Positions 43,159-53,800 of a stretch of 64,000 nucleotides of DNA are shown piece after piece. The position numbers and the translations under genes were made by a program. Numbering within the stretch: position 1 is the stretch's first letter; each line of letters starts with the position of its first letter. A model generated the notes under the pieces. That model saw nothing but the letters and a program-made list of their open reading frames with translations. It did no database searches and had not been told where the DNA came from. The DNA comes from Bacteroidota bacterium (GTDB lineage: Bacteria; Bacteroidota; Bacteroidia; Bacteroidales; JAAUTT01). The stretch spans positions 186,001 through 250,000 of the forward strand of contig JAEYWD010000024.1 in the NCBI GenBank assembly GCA_023429135.1. The letters run 5' to 3'.

Positions 43159-44562
43159 TTATTGAATTTGAGTGAGAAACTTTTCAATTTTTTCCGAAAA
43201 CTGACTATCGTCTAAAGAGATATTGTCAACATGGAGCGCATCAAAATCGATATCATCCTTGGTTGAATGCCCTGTAAGAGCTGCCACAAATTTATTTTTA
43301 TTGTTTTTATCGATACTGATGTTCTTTAACGTCAACCCAAGCATTGCATCCAACCAGTTATTCCTGTCGCTTAAATTCATAATAATGGCAGCGTCTGAGG
43401 CATTTAGAGCCTGCCGGAACATGGCTAGCGGCAATAGATCGCCGGTACGGGTCATGTCAATTAATTCGTATTCTTTTTGCGAGTCTTTTATTTTAGACAC
43501 AACTTTTTGGTACGAAGTTTCGTCGGGTTTGTCAATAATTAGAATCACCTTTTTACCAACTGGCTTAAAATCAAGAGTTGTTTCAACGTTTTGCAGACTG
43601 GTAACTTTGTGAGCAATTATTTCTTTAAATTCTTCAATGCTACATTGGATTATCTCGCCCGAACGATTGTCGTTTAATTCCCGCTTTAATCTCTTAAGAT
43701 ATTGAATTTGTTTTTCGTCGTAAGGTTCCAGGCTGGGAGGAAGCCAAACAAATCTGTAAAAGTTTTTTCTCAGCCCTGGTTCTTGCGAAAGAAGCTCTGT
43801 TACAAGTTTATTCTGAATTTCAACAAACGAATAATCCGAACCCGAGGGTGAATCGCCATAAATTTCGCCCATAATATGGATTGAAAAATCCGCAGTTTTA
43901 ATAATTTCCGAAGCTGCATCGCGGTATTCCTTTAGCGATCCCGGAAGAGGTTTAATTGGTAAAACGTTGTAACCCGAGAGTTGAAATTCTCTTTTGAGAA
44001 TTTCGCGATGATTGATCTGATCTTTACTTACTTCGGCAAGGTAAACATTTACCATGGCTGCAGATAAGGTCCCATTTAGGTTGTCGAAGTACAACCTGGA
44101 GTCGTAAGCTAAATCGGTAAGCTTCGACCAGAATTTGTTTTCCTTCTCTCCTTTCTGTAATGGAACATATTCAATGGCTTCGTTGGTTCGTATGTTGACT
44201 TCAAAAAAGTTATATTGTGCATATTTTCGAAGATATACAGGAATAACCGGAGAAAACTTTGGAGATTTTATTACAATAAAAATTTCTTTTCCATTATCAA
44301 CCAGGTTTTGGTGAGTTAATTCCAATGTTTTTAAATCGGCAGCAAACTCATCGGAAGCAAAACCGTTAAAAACAAGAATGATAAGATCGGCTTCCGAAAC
44401 TTTAACCTCATCAGGATTTCTATTCTCTAATCCATTTAAAAACTGAATCTCAGTTTCAGAAATCCTTCCAAGCATCAGTTTAAGAGAGCTTCTTAATTCA
44501 GTGGCCCATGAGTCTGATTTACTGCTTTCAGCGGAAAAATTTATATATAGTTTGTTTCCCAT
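43159..44562 (-). CDS. TIR-like protein with three tandem modules
   Basis: 467 residues, cytoplasmic. Three Rossmann-like modules: 1-150 starts KLYINFSAE and has a TIR-type core (EADLIILVFNGFASDEFAADL); 170-325 is the variant seen with STAND proteins (MVNVYLAEVSKDQINHREILKREFQLSGYNVLP, ADFSIHIMGEIYGDSP, SFVEIQNKL), with a possible catalytic Glu in SFVEIQ; 333-467 starts KKVILIIDKPD and may be degenerate (ASDAAIIMNLSDRNNWLDAM). TIR domains either scaffold or cleave NAD; which applies here cannot be told. 3 bp after the transporter-like gene and 1 bp before the STAND gene, so the three are translationally linked. Confidence 0.78.
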   Translation of the reverse strand: MGNKLYINFSAESSKSDSWATELRSSLKLMLGRISETEIQFLNGLENRNPDEVKVSEADLIILVFNGFASDEFAADLKTLELTHQNLVDNGKEIFIVIKSPKFSPVIPVYLRKYAQYNFFEVNIRTNEAIEYVPLQKGEKENKFWSKLTDLAYDSRLYFDNLNGTLSAAMVNVYLAEVSKDQINHREILKREFQLSGYNVLPIKPLPGSLKEYRDAASEIIKTADFSIHIMGEIYGDSPSGSDYSFVEIQNKLVTELLSQEPGLRKNFYRFVWLPPSLEPYDEKQIQYLKRLKRELNDNRSGEIIQCSIEEFKEIIAHKVTSLQNVETTLDFKPVGKKVILIIDKPDETSYQKVVSKIKDSQKEYELIDMTRTGDLLPLAMFRQALNASDAAIIMNLSDRNNWLDAMLGLTLKNISIDKNNKNKFVAALTGHSTKDDIDFDALHVDNISLDDSQFSEKIEKFLTQIQ

Positions 44563-44565
44563 AGC

Positions 44566-47500
44566 TTAATGAATTTTGGCATCACTTAAGTATTTGAACA
44601 ATGCATCCGAAATCTCGTCGAAATTCAACACAACCGAGGTGAGATTTTCAGGTTTAAGGACATAAAGAAACGAATCTTCAATTGCTTCAATTTTAAGCTT
44701 TCCTGTAAAAACATTCAATCCGAATAAATGGCGTAATGGAATTTTCTTTGCCTGTTTTCCTCCGTTAGTAATTTGAAGATCGCCAAAAGGGCACGAGAAT
44801 AGAGGCAAAATTTCATCCATTCCTGTTTCAAAGGTCTGAAACTGCCCTTTTAATAAAACAATACCATCTGTTACTTCGGCCAGAGGCAGTAGCTTTTCTC
44901 CTTTAATATGAGAAAAGTAGGGCAGTTGCTTTAAATAGGAAACTTTTTGATTTAACAGGAAGTACTTATTCAAGTCGATATTTTCCGACAGCAGAGCTAT
45001 TTTTGGGAAAACTCTGTCGGGTAACCGAGATTCCAATTCTCCCAAATCTTCATTTCCTCTCTGCTTAATGGAATAAACAGCCGTTTCGCAAAGAAGTGGT
45101 TCGGGGTTATACAGTTGAGCCACAATATCATCGAGGTTTTTAACATCCTGAAAATGGCTCAAAGCTTCTATTGCCGACGATTTCGTTACTTTACTCACAA
45201 AGCCAAGATCGATATTAATGATCTCTTTTAGAGCTTTCAGCGACGATTTTTTCGAAATGGGGAACTGATTTTGTAACTGCCTTATTATTTCAGTTTTGGA
45301 ATTATTGTGCAATAGAGGAAAAAGTTTGGATTTGATTTCAGGATCTACAATAATATTCATCACCTCAATTCCATACTCCCGGTGTTCGTTTGTGGCTTCC
45401 TCGGTTCGTGTTTGTTTCACAAATTGAATAAGTTTTTTCCCATAGCGCAATTCGATCAAACTTAAAAGCAATTCGAATGTGTTATTAAATTCCTCCTGAA
45501 GATTGTTCAGCAGGGCATTTATATTTTCTTCTTTTTCGAGAATAAAGCTCATGTTGGCTAACCATGCACAGTTGCTTATTGTTTTTTCGATCGCCTTTTT
45601 TAAAAGCGGGAAATCGGCAGCCGATGGTTGAAAGTTAACTTTAATGAGGGCAGATGCTGCCTCGGTAACAATGCTTTTGTTGGGATATTCGAGTTTGTTA
45701 AGTAAAAAGTTGTTTGATTCTTCACTGTTGATTTGCGAAACAGTTTTGATAATTTTAGACTGAAACTTAATACTGATATTAGGTTTATTGAAAGTGTGCG
45801 AAAGCGGAATAACGGCTTCGGGTCCAATTTCAATCAGAACATCACAAACCAGATCGGCATAATCTTCGTGTGTAAGGTATTCAAGGGCTTCATAAATCAG
45901 ATCGGTATTCCTGAATTTAGTAATGGCCGAAATGGCAAGTCTTTTTACCTCGTCATCGGTATCGCGGATTAGTAATTTAAGGATGTTAATGTATTTCGGG
46001 TCCTGGCTCTCCGAAATAAGTCTCACAGCCATTACCCGGTCCTCAATTGCAAGCGACTCGGTTAACGATTCAATCATATAACCTTTTGATGTTCTGGAAC
46101 TATCAAAAAAGGCGTGTGAATGGCCGTTGGTATGAAGCTTTACATGAATATCGGAGCTTTTTTTATCAACAAAATTATTTTTGTTAAGCGTAATCCCCAG
46201 CTTGTGTTTGAGGTTATCCGGAAGTTGTTTTATTACTTTTCTGAACTGGTGCGGCTGATAATAGCTCTGGTAATTTAAGATATATCGCAGGTAGCTGATA
46301 TTATTACTGTCGAATCCGTCTCTGTATTTCGGCCCTTTATCGTTCGATTCAGTTTCGTTATTTAATAAATTACCCACAAAATGATGGATAGATTTGCTAT
46401 ATGCTTTATTCAGCGCAAGGGCTACGACCAGCCAGATAAAGGTTGCAAGCAGGTTTATAGCCAAGCGGATTTGGGTATCGTAAATATCGGCTGATTTTAA
46501 GATCAGAAGTATCATACCGCTTAGAAGAAGCGCCCAGAAGTTAAATGCTGAAAGAATTACTCCATCTATCCTTCGTCCTGATAAAGACTCCTGCGAAACC
46601 AGGTTTAATTTTAAGCTGTAGAATTCAAACGATTCTCGTATTAATTGAACAAATATCCTGGAAAATACCAAAGCGAGGAATAGAAGAGAATAGTTTCTGG
46701 CAAAGTTGAACTTCATGGGAAAGAGCATCAGAAAGCTGATTCCGGAAACTGCCAGAATTGAAATCACAGGAGCAATAAGTATGGCTTTATTGAGCTTGAA
46801 AGTCTTTATAAGATTCTGATAAACAAAAAGTTTAAATGCATAGGTAAGAACAACGGTTGCCAGGAAAAAGAGAACCAGAAATTTGGTAAGGCTCACAGTG
46901 CTTTTATAAAGGGTTTCAACCGTATTAAGAAATGTAAAATCGATCATTGCAAAACTCACAGTCGAAAAAAGAATAAAGGAAGCAGTTATCAGAAGAACAC
47001 TTTTAAGAGGTAATTCCGAAAAGTAGGCTATGGCAGTTCGGATAGGCTTTTTCTCCGGGATTTTTGCCTGACTTTCACCATAATGCTTTATAAATGTCTG
47101 TAGAAACAGTACTATAAAGAGTATACCTGCCAGAATATATTCCACAGGAATTGTATTCGTTCGCTTAAAAAGTAAGGCCCAGATTCCTCCAGCGATAACG
47201 CCCGAAATATAAAAGGCATCCACCAGAATTGTGAGGGTAAAATGAGTGGAAACCTTAATTTTAGAAATGATGGACCGCTGAATGTTAAGAAGCGTAATAC
47301 TGAAAGGCAAAAATGCTGCAAAGTAGAAGAACAGAAAAAATTTAGTATAAGTGAGAAACTGAAAGGCAATGAGACTCAGAAAGCACAGAAGAATGGTTCC
47401 ATATTGAAACAGGAACCTTATTCTCAGATTTTTAACAAGCTCATTAAGGCGCATAAACTGGATAATGAGGATACCAGCAATGCCAGAGGCTATAAATGCT

Positions 47501-47661
47501 TCGGGTAACACTTTTGATGTGTGGAAAACCAGGAAGCTTGCAGTAGAATCAATAAAGAACAGGGAACAGAAGAAGCCCAAAAAAACCGCCTGAACCGACA
47601 AAACAGATATCGACCATATGCTGTCTTTATTGTTCTTTATTCTTTTAATTACTTGTTGCAT
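44566..47661 (-). CDS. Npt1/MFS-like membrane protein fused to HEAT repeats and a cNMP-binding-like domain
   Basis: 1031 residues. Residues about 20-450 hold 11-12 TM helices with the organisation of ATP/ADP-translocase-like or MFS carriers. Residues about 530-870 are HEAT-like helical pairs (DRVMAVRLISESQDPKYINILKLLIRDTDDEVKRLAISAI and following). Residues about 905-1025 resemble a cyclic-nucleotide-binding beta-roll (LPYFSHIKGEKLLPLAEVTDGIVLLKGQ, IEAIEDSFLYVLKPENL). First gene of the six-gene operon, with a promoter box at 47689-47682. It may sense or transport a nucleotide, which would fit the TIR and STAND partners, but a substrate is not shown by the sequence. Confidence 0.78.
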   Translation of the reverse strand: MQQVIKRIKNNKDSIWSISVLSVQAVFLGFFCSLFFIDSTASFLVFHTSKVLPEAFIASGIAGILIIQFMRLNELVKNLRIRFLFQYGTILLCFLSLIAFQFLTYTKFFLFFYFAAFLPFSITLLNIQRSIISKIKVSTHFTLTILVDAFYISGVIAGGIWALLFKRTNTIPVEYILAGILFIVLFLQTFIKHYGESQAKIPEKKPIRTAIAYFSELPLKSVLLITASFILFSTVSFAMIDFTFLNTVETLYKSTVSLTKFLVLFFLATVVLTYAFKLFVYQNLIKTFKLNKAILIAPVISILAVSGISFLMLFPMKFNFARNYSLLFLALVFSRIFVQLIRESFEFYSLKLNLVSQESLSGRRIDGVILSAFNFWALLLSGMILLILKSADIYDTQIRLAINLLATFIWLVVALALNKAYSKSIHHFVGNLLNNETESNDKGPKYRDGFDSNNISYLRYILNYQSYYQPHQFRKVIKQLPDNLKHKLGITLNKNNFVDKKSSDIHVKLHTNGHSHAFFDSSRTSKGYMIESLTESLAIEDRVMAVRLISESQDPKYINILKLLIRDTDDEVKRLAISAITKFRNTDLIYEALEYLTHEDYADLVCDVLIEIGPEAVIPLSHTFNKPNISIKFQSKIIKTVSQINSEESNNFLLNKLEYPNKSIVTEAASALIKVNFQPSAADFPLLKKAIEKTISNCAWLANMSFILEKEENINALLNNLQEEFNNTFELLLSLIELRYGKKLIQFVKQTRTEEATNEHREYGIEVMNIIVDPEIKSKLFPLLHNNSKTEIIRQLQNQFPISKKSSLKALKEIINIDLGFVSKVTKSSAIEALSHFQDVKNLDDIVAQLYNPEPLLCETAVYSIKQRGNEDLGELESRLPDRVFPKIALLSENIDLNKYFLLNQKVSYLKQLPYFSHIKGEKLLPLAEVTDGIVLLKGQFQTFETGMDEILPLFSCPFGDLQITNGGKQAKKIPLRHLFGLNVFTGKLKIEAIEDSFLYVLKPENLTSVVLNFDEISDALFKYLSDAKIH

Positions 47662-47681
47662 ACCTTATTTTGTCATTCATA

Positions 47682-47689
47682 CAAAGTTA
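47682..47689 (-). promoter_or_regulatory. -7 box TAACTTTG heading the TIR/STAND operon
   Basis: Exact TAnnTTTG on the minus strand, 20 bp before the ATG at 47661. A GTTGATTG sequence lies 17 bp further upstream. No other clean promoter was seen down to 31066. Confidence 0.5.
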
Positions 47690-47799
47690 CAATAATTATA
47701 AGCAATCAACAGAGCACAAATTGTAAAAAATAAGCAACAATTTATGACAAATTAACAATATTCGGGTAAAAATGGCAATTGTTAAAGGAATCAAAAAGT

Positions 47800-48312
47800 T
47801 TACTTTTCCATGTAATAGCTTACCAATTGATGCAAATCTTCTGATTTAAGGTCCAACGATTCTATTACATGTTTCGCTTTTAGGTAAAAAGGTTCTCTTT
47901 CGGTGAGTTTGGATCTTATAAATTCCAGTAATTCTTCTTCTGTTTTTCCTTTAATAAGTGGTCGTTCGGCCTGGGCATGCTTTAAACGGCTTTTTAGCAC
48001 CTCGGGCTTCATTTTCAGATAAATGGCTATACCATTATCGTTCATTATATCAATATTGTTAAAAAAGCACGGAGCTCCCCCGCCAGTAGAAATTACAGCA
48101 TTATCAAATTCAACAAGTTTTTTGAGCATCTCGTGTTCATATTTTCTGAAAGCCTGTTCGCCAAAAGTTGAGAAGTATTCGGCTATGGTGAACCCTGATG
48201 TCTCTTCTATAAAATCATCCTGATCGATAAAACTGTAATCCAGTTTACGCGCCAGTTGTTTGCCGAGCGTGGTTTTTCCGCTTCCCATAAAGCCTATCAG
48301 AAAGATGCGCAT
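47800..48312 (-). CDS. aroK: Shikimate kinase
   Basis: Phosphorylates shikimate at the 3-hydroxyl in aromatic amino acid synthesis. 170 residues, family-typical. Walker A GFMGSGKTTLGKQLA (7-21), shikimate-binding DxD-like DQDDFIEE (about 34-41), STGGGAPC (about 75-82) and the lid region RPLIKG. It starts 1 bp after the helicase gene stop; the pairing with uvrD is positional only. Confidence 0.96.
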   Translation of the reverse strand: MRIFLIGFMGSGKTTLGKQLARKLDYSFIDQDDFIEETSGFTIAEYFSTFGEQAFRKYEHEMLKKLVEFDNAVISTGGGAPCFFNNIDIMNDNGIAIYLKMKPEVLKSRLKHAQAERPLIKGKTEEELLEFIRSKLTEREPFYLKAKHVIESLDLKSEDLHQLVSYYMEK

Positions 48313-48313
48313 A

Positions 48314-50623
48314 TTAAGAAGTGCTAATTATTTTTAAACGGGCAAACTTGAGCAAAAGACTTTTTTGGCCGGCATCAGCAAAGAATACAGTTGCTTTTAA
48401 ATCGGGCAACGTGCCTTCCAGGTGAATTACTTTTCCTGGTCCGAAGCGTTCATGAAAAACCTGCATTCCAACCTGAATTTTTGATGGATCGTCGGCAACA
48501 AAGGGTTGAGCTGCCGGACCAGAACCTGTGCCACTTGTACCGCCATTGAAAGGCCGTTTGGGAGGTATAACTTTTACAGGCACTTTATCGAAAAGTGTTT
48601 GTTCATTGAATTTTCTTTTAGGCTCTCCAAAGGAAGGTGCAGGATCGTTACCCCGGATTTCTCTCGGAAGATCGAGGTAAGCCGGATCAATTTCCTGAAT
48701 AAACCTGCTTGGAGTACAATTTGTAGGTGTTCCCCATTTATAACGGCTGTGAGCAAACGAAAGGAATGCACGTATTTTGGCCCGGGTTAAAGCTACATAA
48801 AACAACCGGCGTTCTTCTTCCAGTTCGCGTTGATCTACCATAGTCATTGTAGATGGAAAAAGACCTTCCTCCAGTCCAACAATATAGACCACCCCAAACT
48901 CCAAACCTTTGGAAGAGTGAATGGTCATGATGGTTACTTTGTCGTTGTCCTCATCTTTCTCGTTGTCGGCATCTGTGAGTAACGACACATTTTCGAGGTA
49001 ATGCACCAGGTTAACCGGACCATTTTCGGTAGAGTTGTTGGAGGTAAAATCCTTAATACCATTCAATAACTCCTGGATATTCTCGTAACGGCTCACATTT
49101 TCTGGTGTTTTGTCTGCCTGAAGATCTTTCAGGATTCCCGACATGGTTGTTACCTGGTAAGCCATGTCGTAGGCATCGAGCTTGTCAATTTTGCCGGCAA
49201 ATTCAAGAATTAACGAAACAAACTGCATGAGTTTGCCCATGGTGCCCTTGTTAATATCCAGTCCCAGTGCCGGAGCATTGCATGCCACTTCAAAAACAGG
49301 TTTGTTGTTAGCGTTGGCAAAAGCTTCGATTTTAGCTACGGTTGTATCTCCAATTCCTCGGGCAGGATAGTTCACAATGCGTTTAAAAGCTTCGTCGTCG
49401 CGCGGATTTACAATTAACCGCAAATAACCGAGTAAGTCCTTGATTTCCTTACGTTGATAGAATGACAGACCGCCGTAAACCTTGTAAGGAATATTGCGCT
49501 TGCGTAACGATTCTTCAAAAATACGCGATTGTGCGTTGGTGCGATAAAGGATAGCAAACTCGGAGTTCTTAAGTCTTTCCGAATATTTAATTTCATGAAT
49601 GGAATTAGCAACAGCAAATCCCTCTTCGATATCCGTTCCTGATCGGAATACCTGGATTTTATCGCCCATGGTGTTCGACGACCAAACCTGTTTCTGAATC
49701 TGTTTCTGATTGCGGGCAATAATGCTGTTAGCCGCATTCACAATGGTTTGTGTGGAGCGATAATTTTGCTCCAGCTTAAAAAGTTTGTAATTGGGATAAT
49801 CGTTACGAAAGTTCAGAATATTTTCGATTTTGGCACCCCGGAATGAATAAATACTCTGAGCATCGTCGCCCACAACAGTGACATTATGATGATGCTGCGC
49901 CAGCTTTTTGATAATGAGATACTGAGCATAGTTTGTATCCTGGTACTCATCCACCAGAATGTAGCCGAACGACTTCTGATATTTGGCCAGGATTTCGGGA
50001 AAATCGCGGAACAGGATATTGGTATTCAGCAGCAAATCGTCGAAATCCATAGCTCCGGCTTTGTATGCACGGATGGCGTACATCTTGTAGATTTCGCCCA
50101 CTAGCGGCACACGCGAATTACGGTTGCGTTCGGCTATAACCGGATCGTTGTAATATGCATGCGGGGTAATGAGTTCATTCTTGGCAGACGAAATGCGGGA
50201 GTGTACATCGGCAGGCTTATAAACGGAGTCGTCGAGTTTAAGATCCTTGATAATGGTTTTGATAAGGTTTCGGGAATCCTGGGTATCGTAAATGGTAAAG
50301 CTCGATGGATAGCCAAGGCTTGAAGCTTCGAACCTGAGAATTTTTGCAAAAATGGAGTGAAAAGTACCCATCCACAGGCTTCGGGCACTCGATTCGCCAA
50401 CAAGAGAGCCAATGCGCTCTTTCATTTCCTTGGCGGCTTTATTGGTAAAGGTGAGCGAAAGAATATTACGTGCCGGAACTCCCTGTGCAAGCAAATAAGC
50501 AATGCGATAAGTAAGCACCCTTGTTTTTCCCGAACCGGCACCCGCGATCACCAGCGATGGCCCCTGATAATTTGTAACAGCGTCGCTCTGAACTTCATTT
50601 AACTCTTTTAAAAAATCAATCAC
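48314..50623 (-). CDS. uvrD: UvrD/PcrA-type superfamily 1 DNA helicase, GTG start
   Basis: 3'-5' helicase for repair and transcription-coupled processes, about 769 residues. Motifs: Q-motif ELNEVQSDAV, Walker A AGAGSGKTRVLTYRIAYLL, Walker B ILVDEYQDTN, QNYRST, VTIMTIHSSKGLEF, and YVALTRAK. The C-terminus has a Tudor-like segment (VGMQVFHERFGPGKVIHLEG) as in PcrA. The start is best placed at the GTG at 50623 (VIDFLKELNEVQ), because family members begin there and a TAnnTTTG box lies at 50649-50642, inside the longer TTG-initiated frame to 50686. Confidence 0.94.
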   Translation of the reverse strand: MIDFLKELNEVQSDAVTNYQGPSLVIAGAGSGKTRVLTYRIAYLLAQGVPARNILSLTFTNKAAKEMKERIGSLVGESSARSLWMGTFHSIFAKILRFEASSLGYPSSFTIYDTQDSRNLIKTIIKDLKLDDSVYKPADVHSRISSAKNELITPHAYYNDPVIAERNRNSRVPLVGEIYKMYAIRAYKAGAMDFDDLLLNTNILFRDFPEILAKYQKSFGYILVDEYQDTNYAQYLIIKKLAQHHHNVTVVGDDAQSIYSFRGAKIENILNFRNDYPNYKLFKLEQNYRSTQTIVNAANSIIARNQKQIQKQVWSSNTMGDKIQVFRSGTDIEEGFAVANSIHEIKYSERLKNSEFAILYRTNAQSRIFEESLRKRNIPYKVYGGLSFYQRKEIKDLLGYLRLIVNPRDDEAFKRIVNYPARGIGDTTVAKIEAFANANNKPVFEVACNAPALGLDINKGTMGKLMQFVSLILEFAGKIDKLDAYDMAYQVTTMSGILKDLQADKTPENVSRYENIQELLNGIKDFTSNNSTENGPVNLVHYLENVSLLTDADNEKDEDNDKVTIMTIHSSKGLEFGVVYIVGLEEGLFPSTMTMVDQRELEEERRLFYVALTRAKIRAFLSFAHSRYKWGTPTNCTPSRFIQEIDPAYLDLPREIRGNDPAPSFGEPKRKFNEQTLFDKVPVKVIPPKRPFNGGTSGTGSGPAAQPFVADDPSKIQVGMQVFHERFGPGKVIHLEGTLPDLKATVFFADAGQKSLLLKFARLKIISTS

Positions 50624-50641
50624 CTTCAAAAAATTTTGCTC

Positions 50642-50649
50642 CAAAAATA
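50642..50649 (-). promoter_or_regulatory. -7 box TATTTTTG for uvrD-aroK
   Basis: Exact TAnnTTTG on the minus strand, 18 bp before the GTG at 50623; this spacing supports that start over the TTG at 50686. Confidence 0.45.
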
Positions 50650-50846
50650 CTAACTTAATATATGCAACTTCATTATTATTTTTCAATAATTATGCACGGG
50701 GAGTTAAAAGCTGATGAAAACGGGGGAAGGACCCAATCGTCAGTATCCTCAAAAAAATTCACAAGCAAACTGAAACCGAAAGATTTAAATTGACGTACAA
50801 AACAAAACCCGATGAAGATGAACCTAACCTAACTTTATTTGTTTTT

Positions 50847-53800
50847 ATGATTTGCCGCAATTCCGTCTTAATATACTATTTCCTTTTTTTCCCTTTGCTT
50901 TCTGTTTTAGGTAATGCAGATACAACTGCAATAAATAATCCTTTAAAAAGAGCAGAGAAAATCCACGCCCTATGGGATTCAATTGAACAATCGGGGAGAT
51001 ATGTTGAAAAACTCGATACATCAACTTTTTTTAATATACCAGTTGCTTTTACAGGTGGGGCAGATAAAGATCCAAGTTATGCCATAATTATATCTGACGT
51101 GACAGTTAAGCCAGGAATGGCTTATTTTACTGCCTACATGTCGCTTACAAATCCATTGGATGGAAAACGTCTGGCGTTTGAGGCCCAGAACATACCTTTT
51201 TCATTTAAAGGCGGACTTGCTGGTGATATAAGGCTGGCATTAGTAACTGATTGTAAGATTAACTTATGTAAGGATGTCGACCTTATATTTATGCCGGGCA
51301 GTTATGTTGAATGGGATTGTAATGGCTTCAAACGGCTCAGGGCTAAGGGGAAGGTAGAATTTTCCAGTTCAACCTTTTTGCCAGCAAATTATGATGGAAC
51401 ACTTAAAAATGACGGTAGTAAGCTCTCTGTTCAAATTGATACTGAAATAAAAAACCTGAATGATTTTGCCTTATCACTTTCCATTGATCCGTTTCAAATC
51501 AAGGGAGTACCACTTACATTTGCTTGTAAAGATCTGGTAATAGATTACAGCGATTACACAAATCCCGAAACTGTTCGATTTCCACAAAATTATTCAGGAT
51601 TATCTTCAGCTACTCCTAATTTATGGCGCGGTATATACATAGGTGAAGCATCTGTGATTTTGGGACCGGAATTCAGAAAAAAAACAAGTAAAGCGCCTAC
51701 ATCCTTTTCTGCAAAAGATTTGATTATTGACCGTAACGGGTTTTCCGGCATATTGGCAGCCAATAATATACTCACGATGGATGATGGTGATCTTGGAGGA
51801 TGGAACTTTTCCGTTTCCGGGTTTTCAGTTACTTTACTTACAAGTAAAATTACCGAAGCAGAATTTAATGGAGAAGTACATATCCCGATGATGAAGGACG
51901 GGCAAAACCTTATTTATTCTGCCCTGATTGATATGGAAGGCAGATACAGCTTTACTGTTTCCCCATCCAATACCCTTTCATTTCCTGTATTTGGTAATTC
52001 AAATCTGGAGCTTTATAAAAATTCACTGGTAACTATAGCTGTGGAAAATGGCAAATTTGTTCCCACTGCACTTCTATCAGGTAATATGAGTATTAAGGCT
52101 CCTTTTTCTCAAGATACCAGTAAGCAAAATCTCGAACTTGGTCACGTTGAATTTCAGGAGATGCGCATTTCCACAGTTGAACCAGCTTTTGATATAAAGT
52201 ATATCGGAGTATCAGGTTTAAGTCAGGGTGCTTTTGCTGCATTCCCAATATCTGTCGATAATATTGCAGTCCGAACAACTCGGTCCGAAGTACGCTTGTC
52301 CGTCGGACTTGTTCTTAATCTTATGGACTCCAACAAAGAAGGATTTGGGGGTAAGACTACCATAACAATGGTTTCCGAAAGAAAAGGATTTAAATTTCAT
52401 TATAAGGGACTGGAAATAGACAGGATATTAGTGGAAGTGGCTAAACCCGGTGCATTTGAACTTCGTGGCGAAATTGCATTTGCCAGGGATGATCCTGAAT
52501 ATGGGAACGGCTTCCGGGGAGAAATAGATGCCAAATTTGCAGATAAAATTGAGGTTGAATCTATTGCTTTATTTGGAAAAGTAAATGGGTTACGTTATTT
52601 TTTCGTGGATGGTTTGCTGGCCATAAAACCAGGTATTCAGGCAGGACCTCTCACTTTTTATGGTTTTGGGGGCGGATTGTATTATCATATGAAACAGCAG
52701 CCCGGTATGGTAAACCCAAACTCGTTCGGAGCTTCCCGGTCGGGGGTGGTTTATAAGCCTAGCGATCAGATTAGCATTGGTATCATGGCCGAAGTGAAAT
52801 TCGGGGTAGCTACCGAACAATTGGTGGATGCTGATACAAAATTCGAAATTGTATTTAACTCCAGCGGCGGGCTTAACCGCATCGGATTTGAAGGAAATGC
52901 CAAATGTATTGTACCAGGTGTAGATATTGTTCCTGACCAGATCAAAGCTGCTGCACAAAAACTATCAGGAGGGGGAAAACTCGATTTTAGTCCTACTGAT
53001 GCTGCCCTGGCCGTAACCATTATGATGGACATGGATTTTGAGAATGATGTTTTTCATGCCGAGCTTGAAGCTTTTGTTAATGTGGGTCCCATTCTTCGTG
53101 GTGTGGGAAACCAAGGCTCAGCGGGTAAGTGCGTTATGCATATCGAACCATCAAAATGGTATTTGCATATCGGGTCGCCTTCCAACCCGCTGGGTTTGAA
53201 ATTCCTTGGTTTTATACAGGCAACCAGCTATTTTATGGTAGGGCACGATATCCCTACAAAGCTTCCGTTACACCCTACAGTAGCCTCAATCCTTAAAATA
53301 AGCCCGGAACGGGTATCGTCTAACCGCAATGAAGATAACCTGGAAAATGGTAAAGGTATTGCCTTTGGTTCCAGCTTCAGTATCAATACAGGGGATCTTA
53401 CCTTCCTGTGTTTTTATGGTAAATTCGAAGTAGGTGCAGGGTTCGATATTATGCTTATCAGCTATGGCAAGGACTGTTATTGTGCCGGACATTCTGCCCC
53501 ACTCGGAATAAATGGATGGTATGCCAAAGGCCAGGCATATGCTTATCTCGATGGTCAAATAGGTATTAAAGTAAAAGTATTCCGTAAAGAAAAAAAATTC
53601 GAGATATTAAGTATTGGAGCAGCAGCATTGCTGATGGCCCAAGGACCTAATCCGTTATTCCTGGAAGGTCAGGCAGGCGGACGGTTTAGCGTGCTCGGGG
53701 GACTGGTTAAGGGAGAATGCAAATTTAAAGTCACTTATGGTGAAAAGTGCGAAATCGTAAAACCTGGCAAAGCTTCTCCGGTACAGGATCTGGAAATGAT

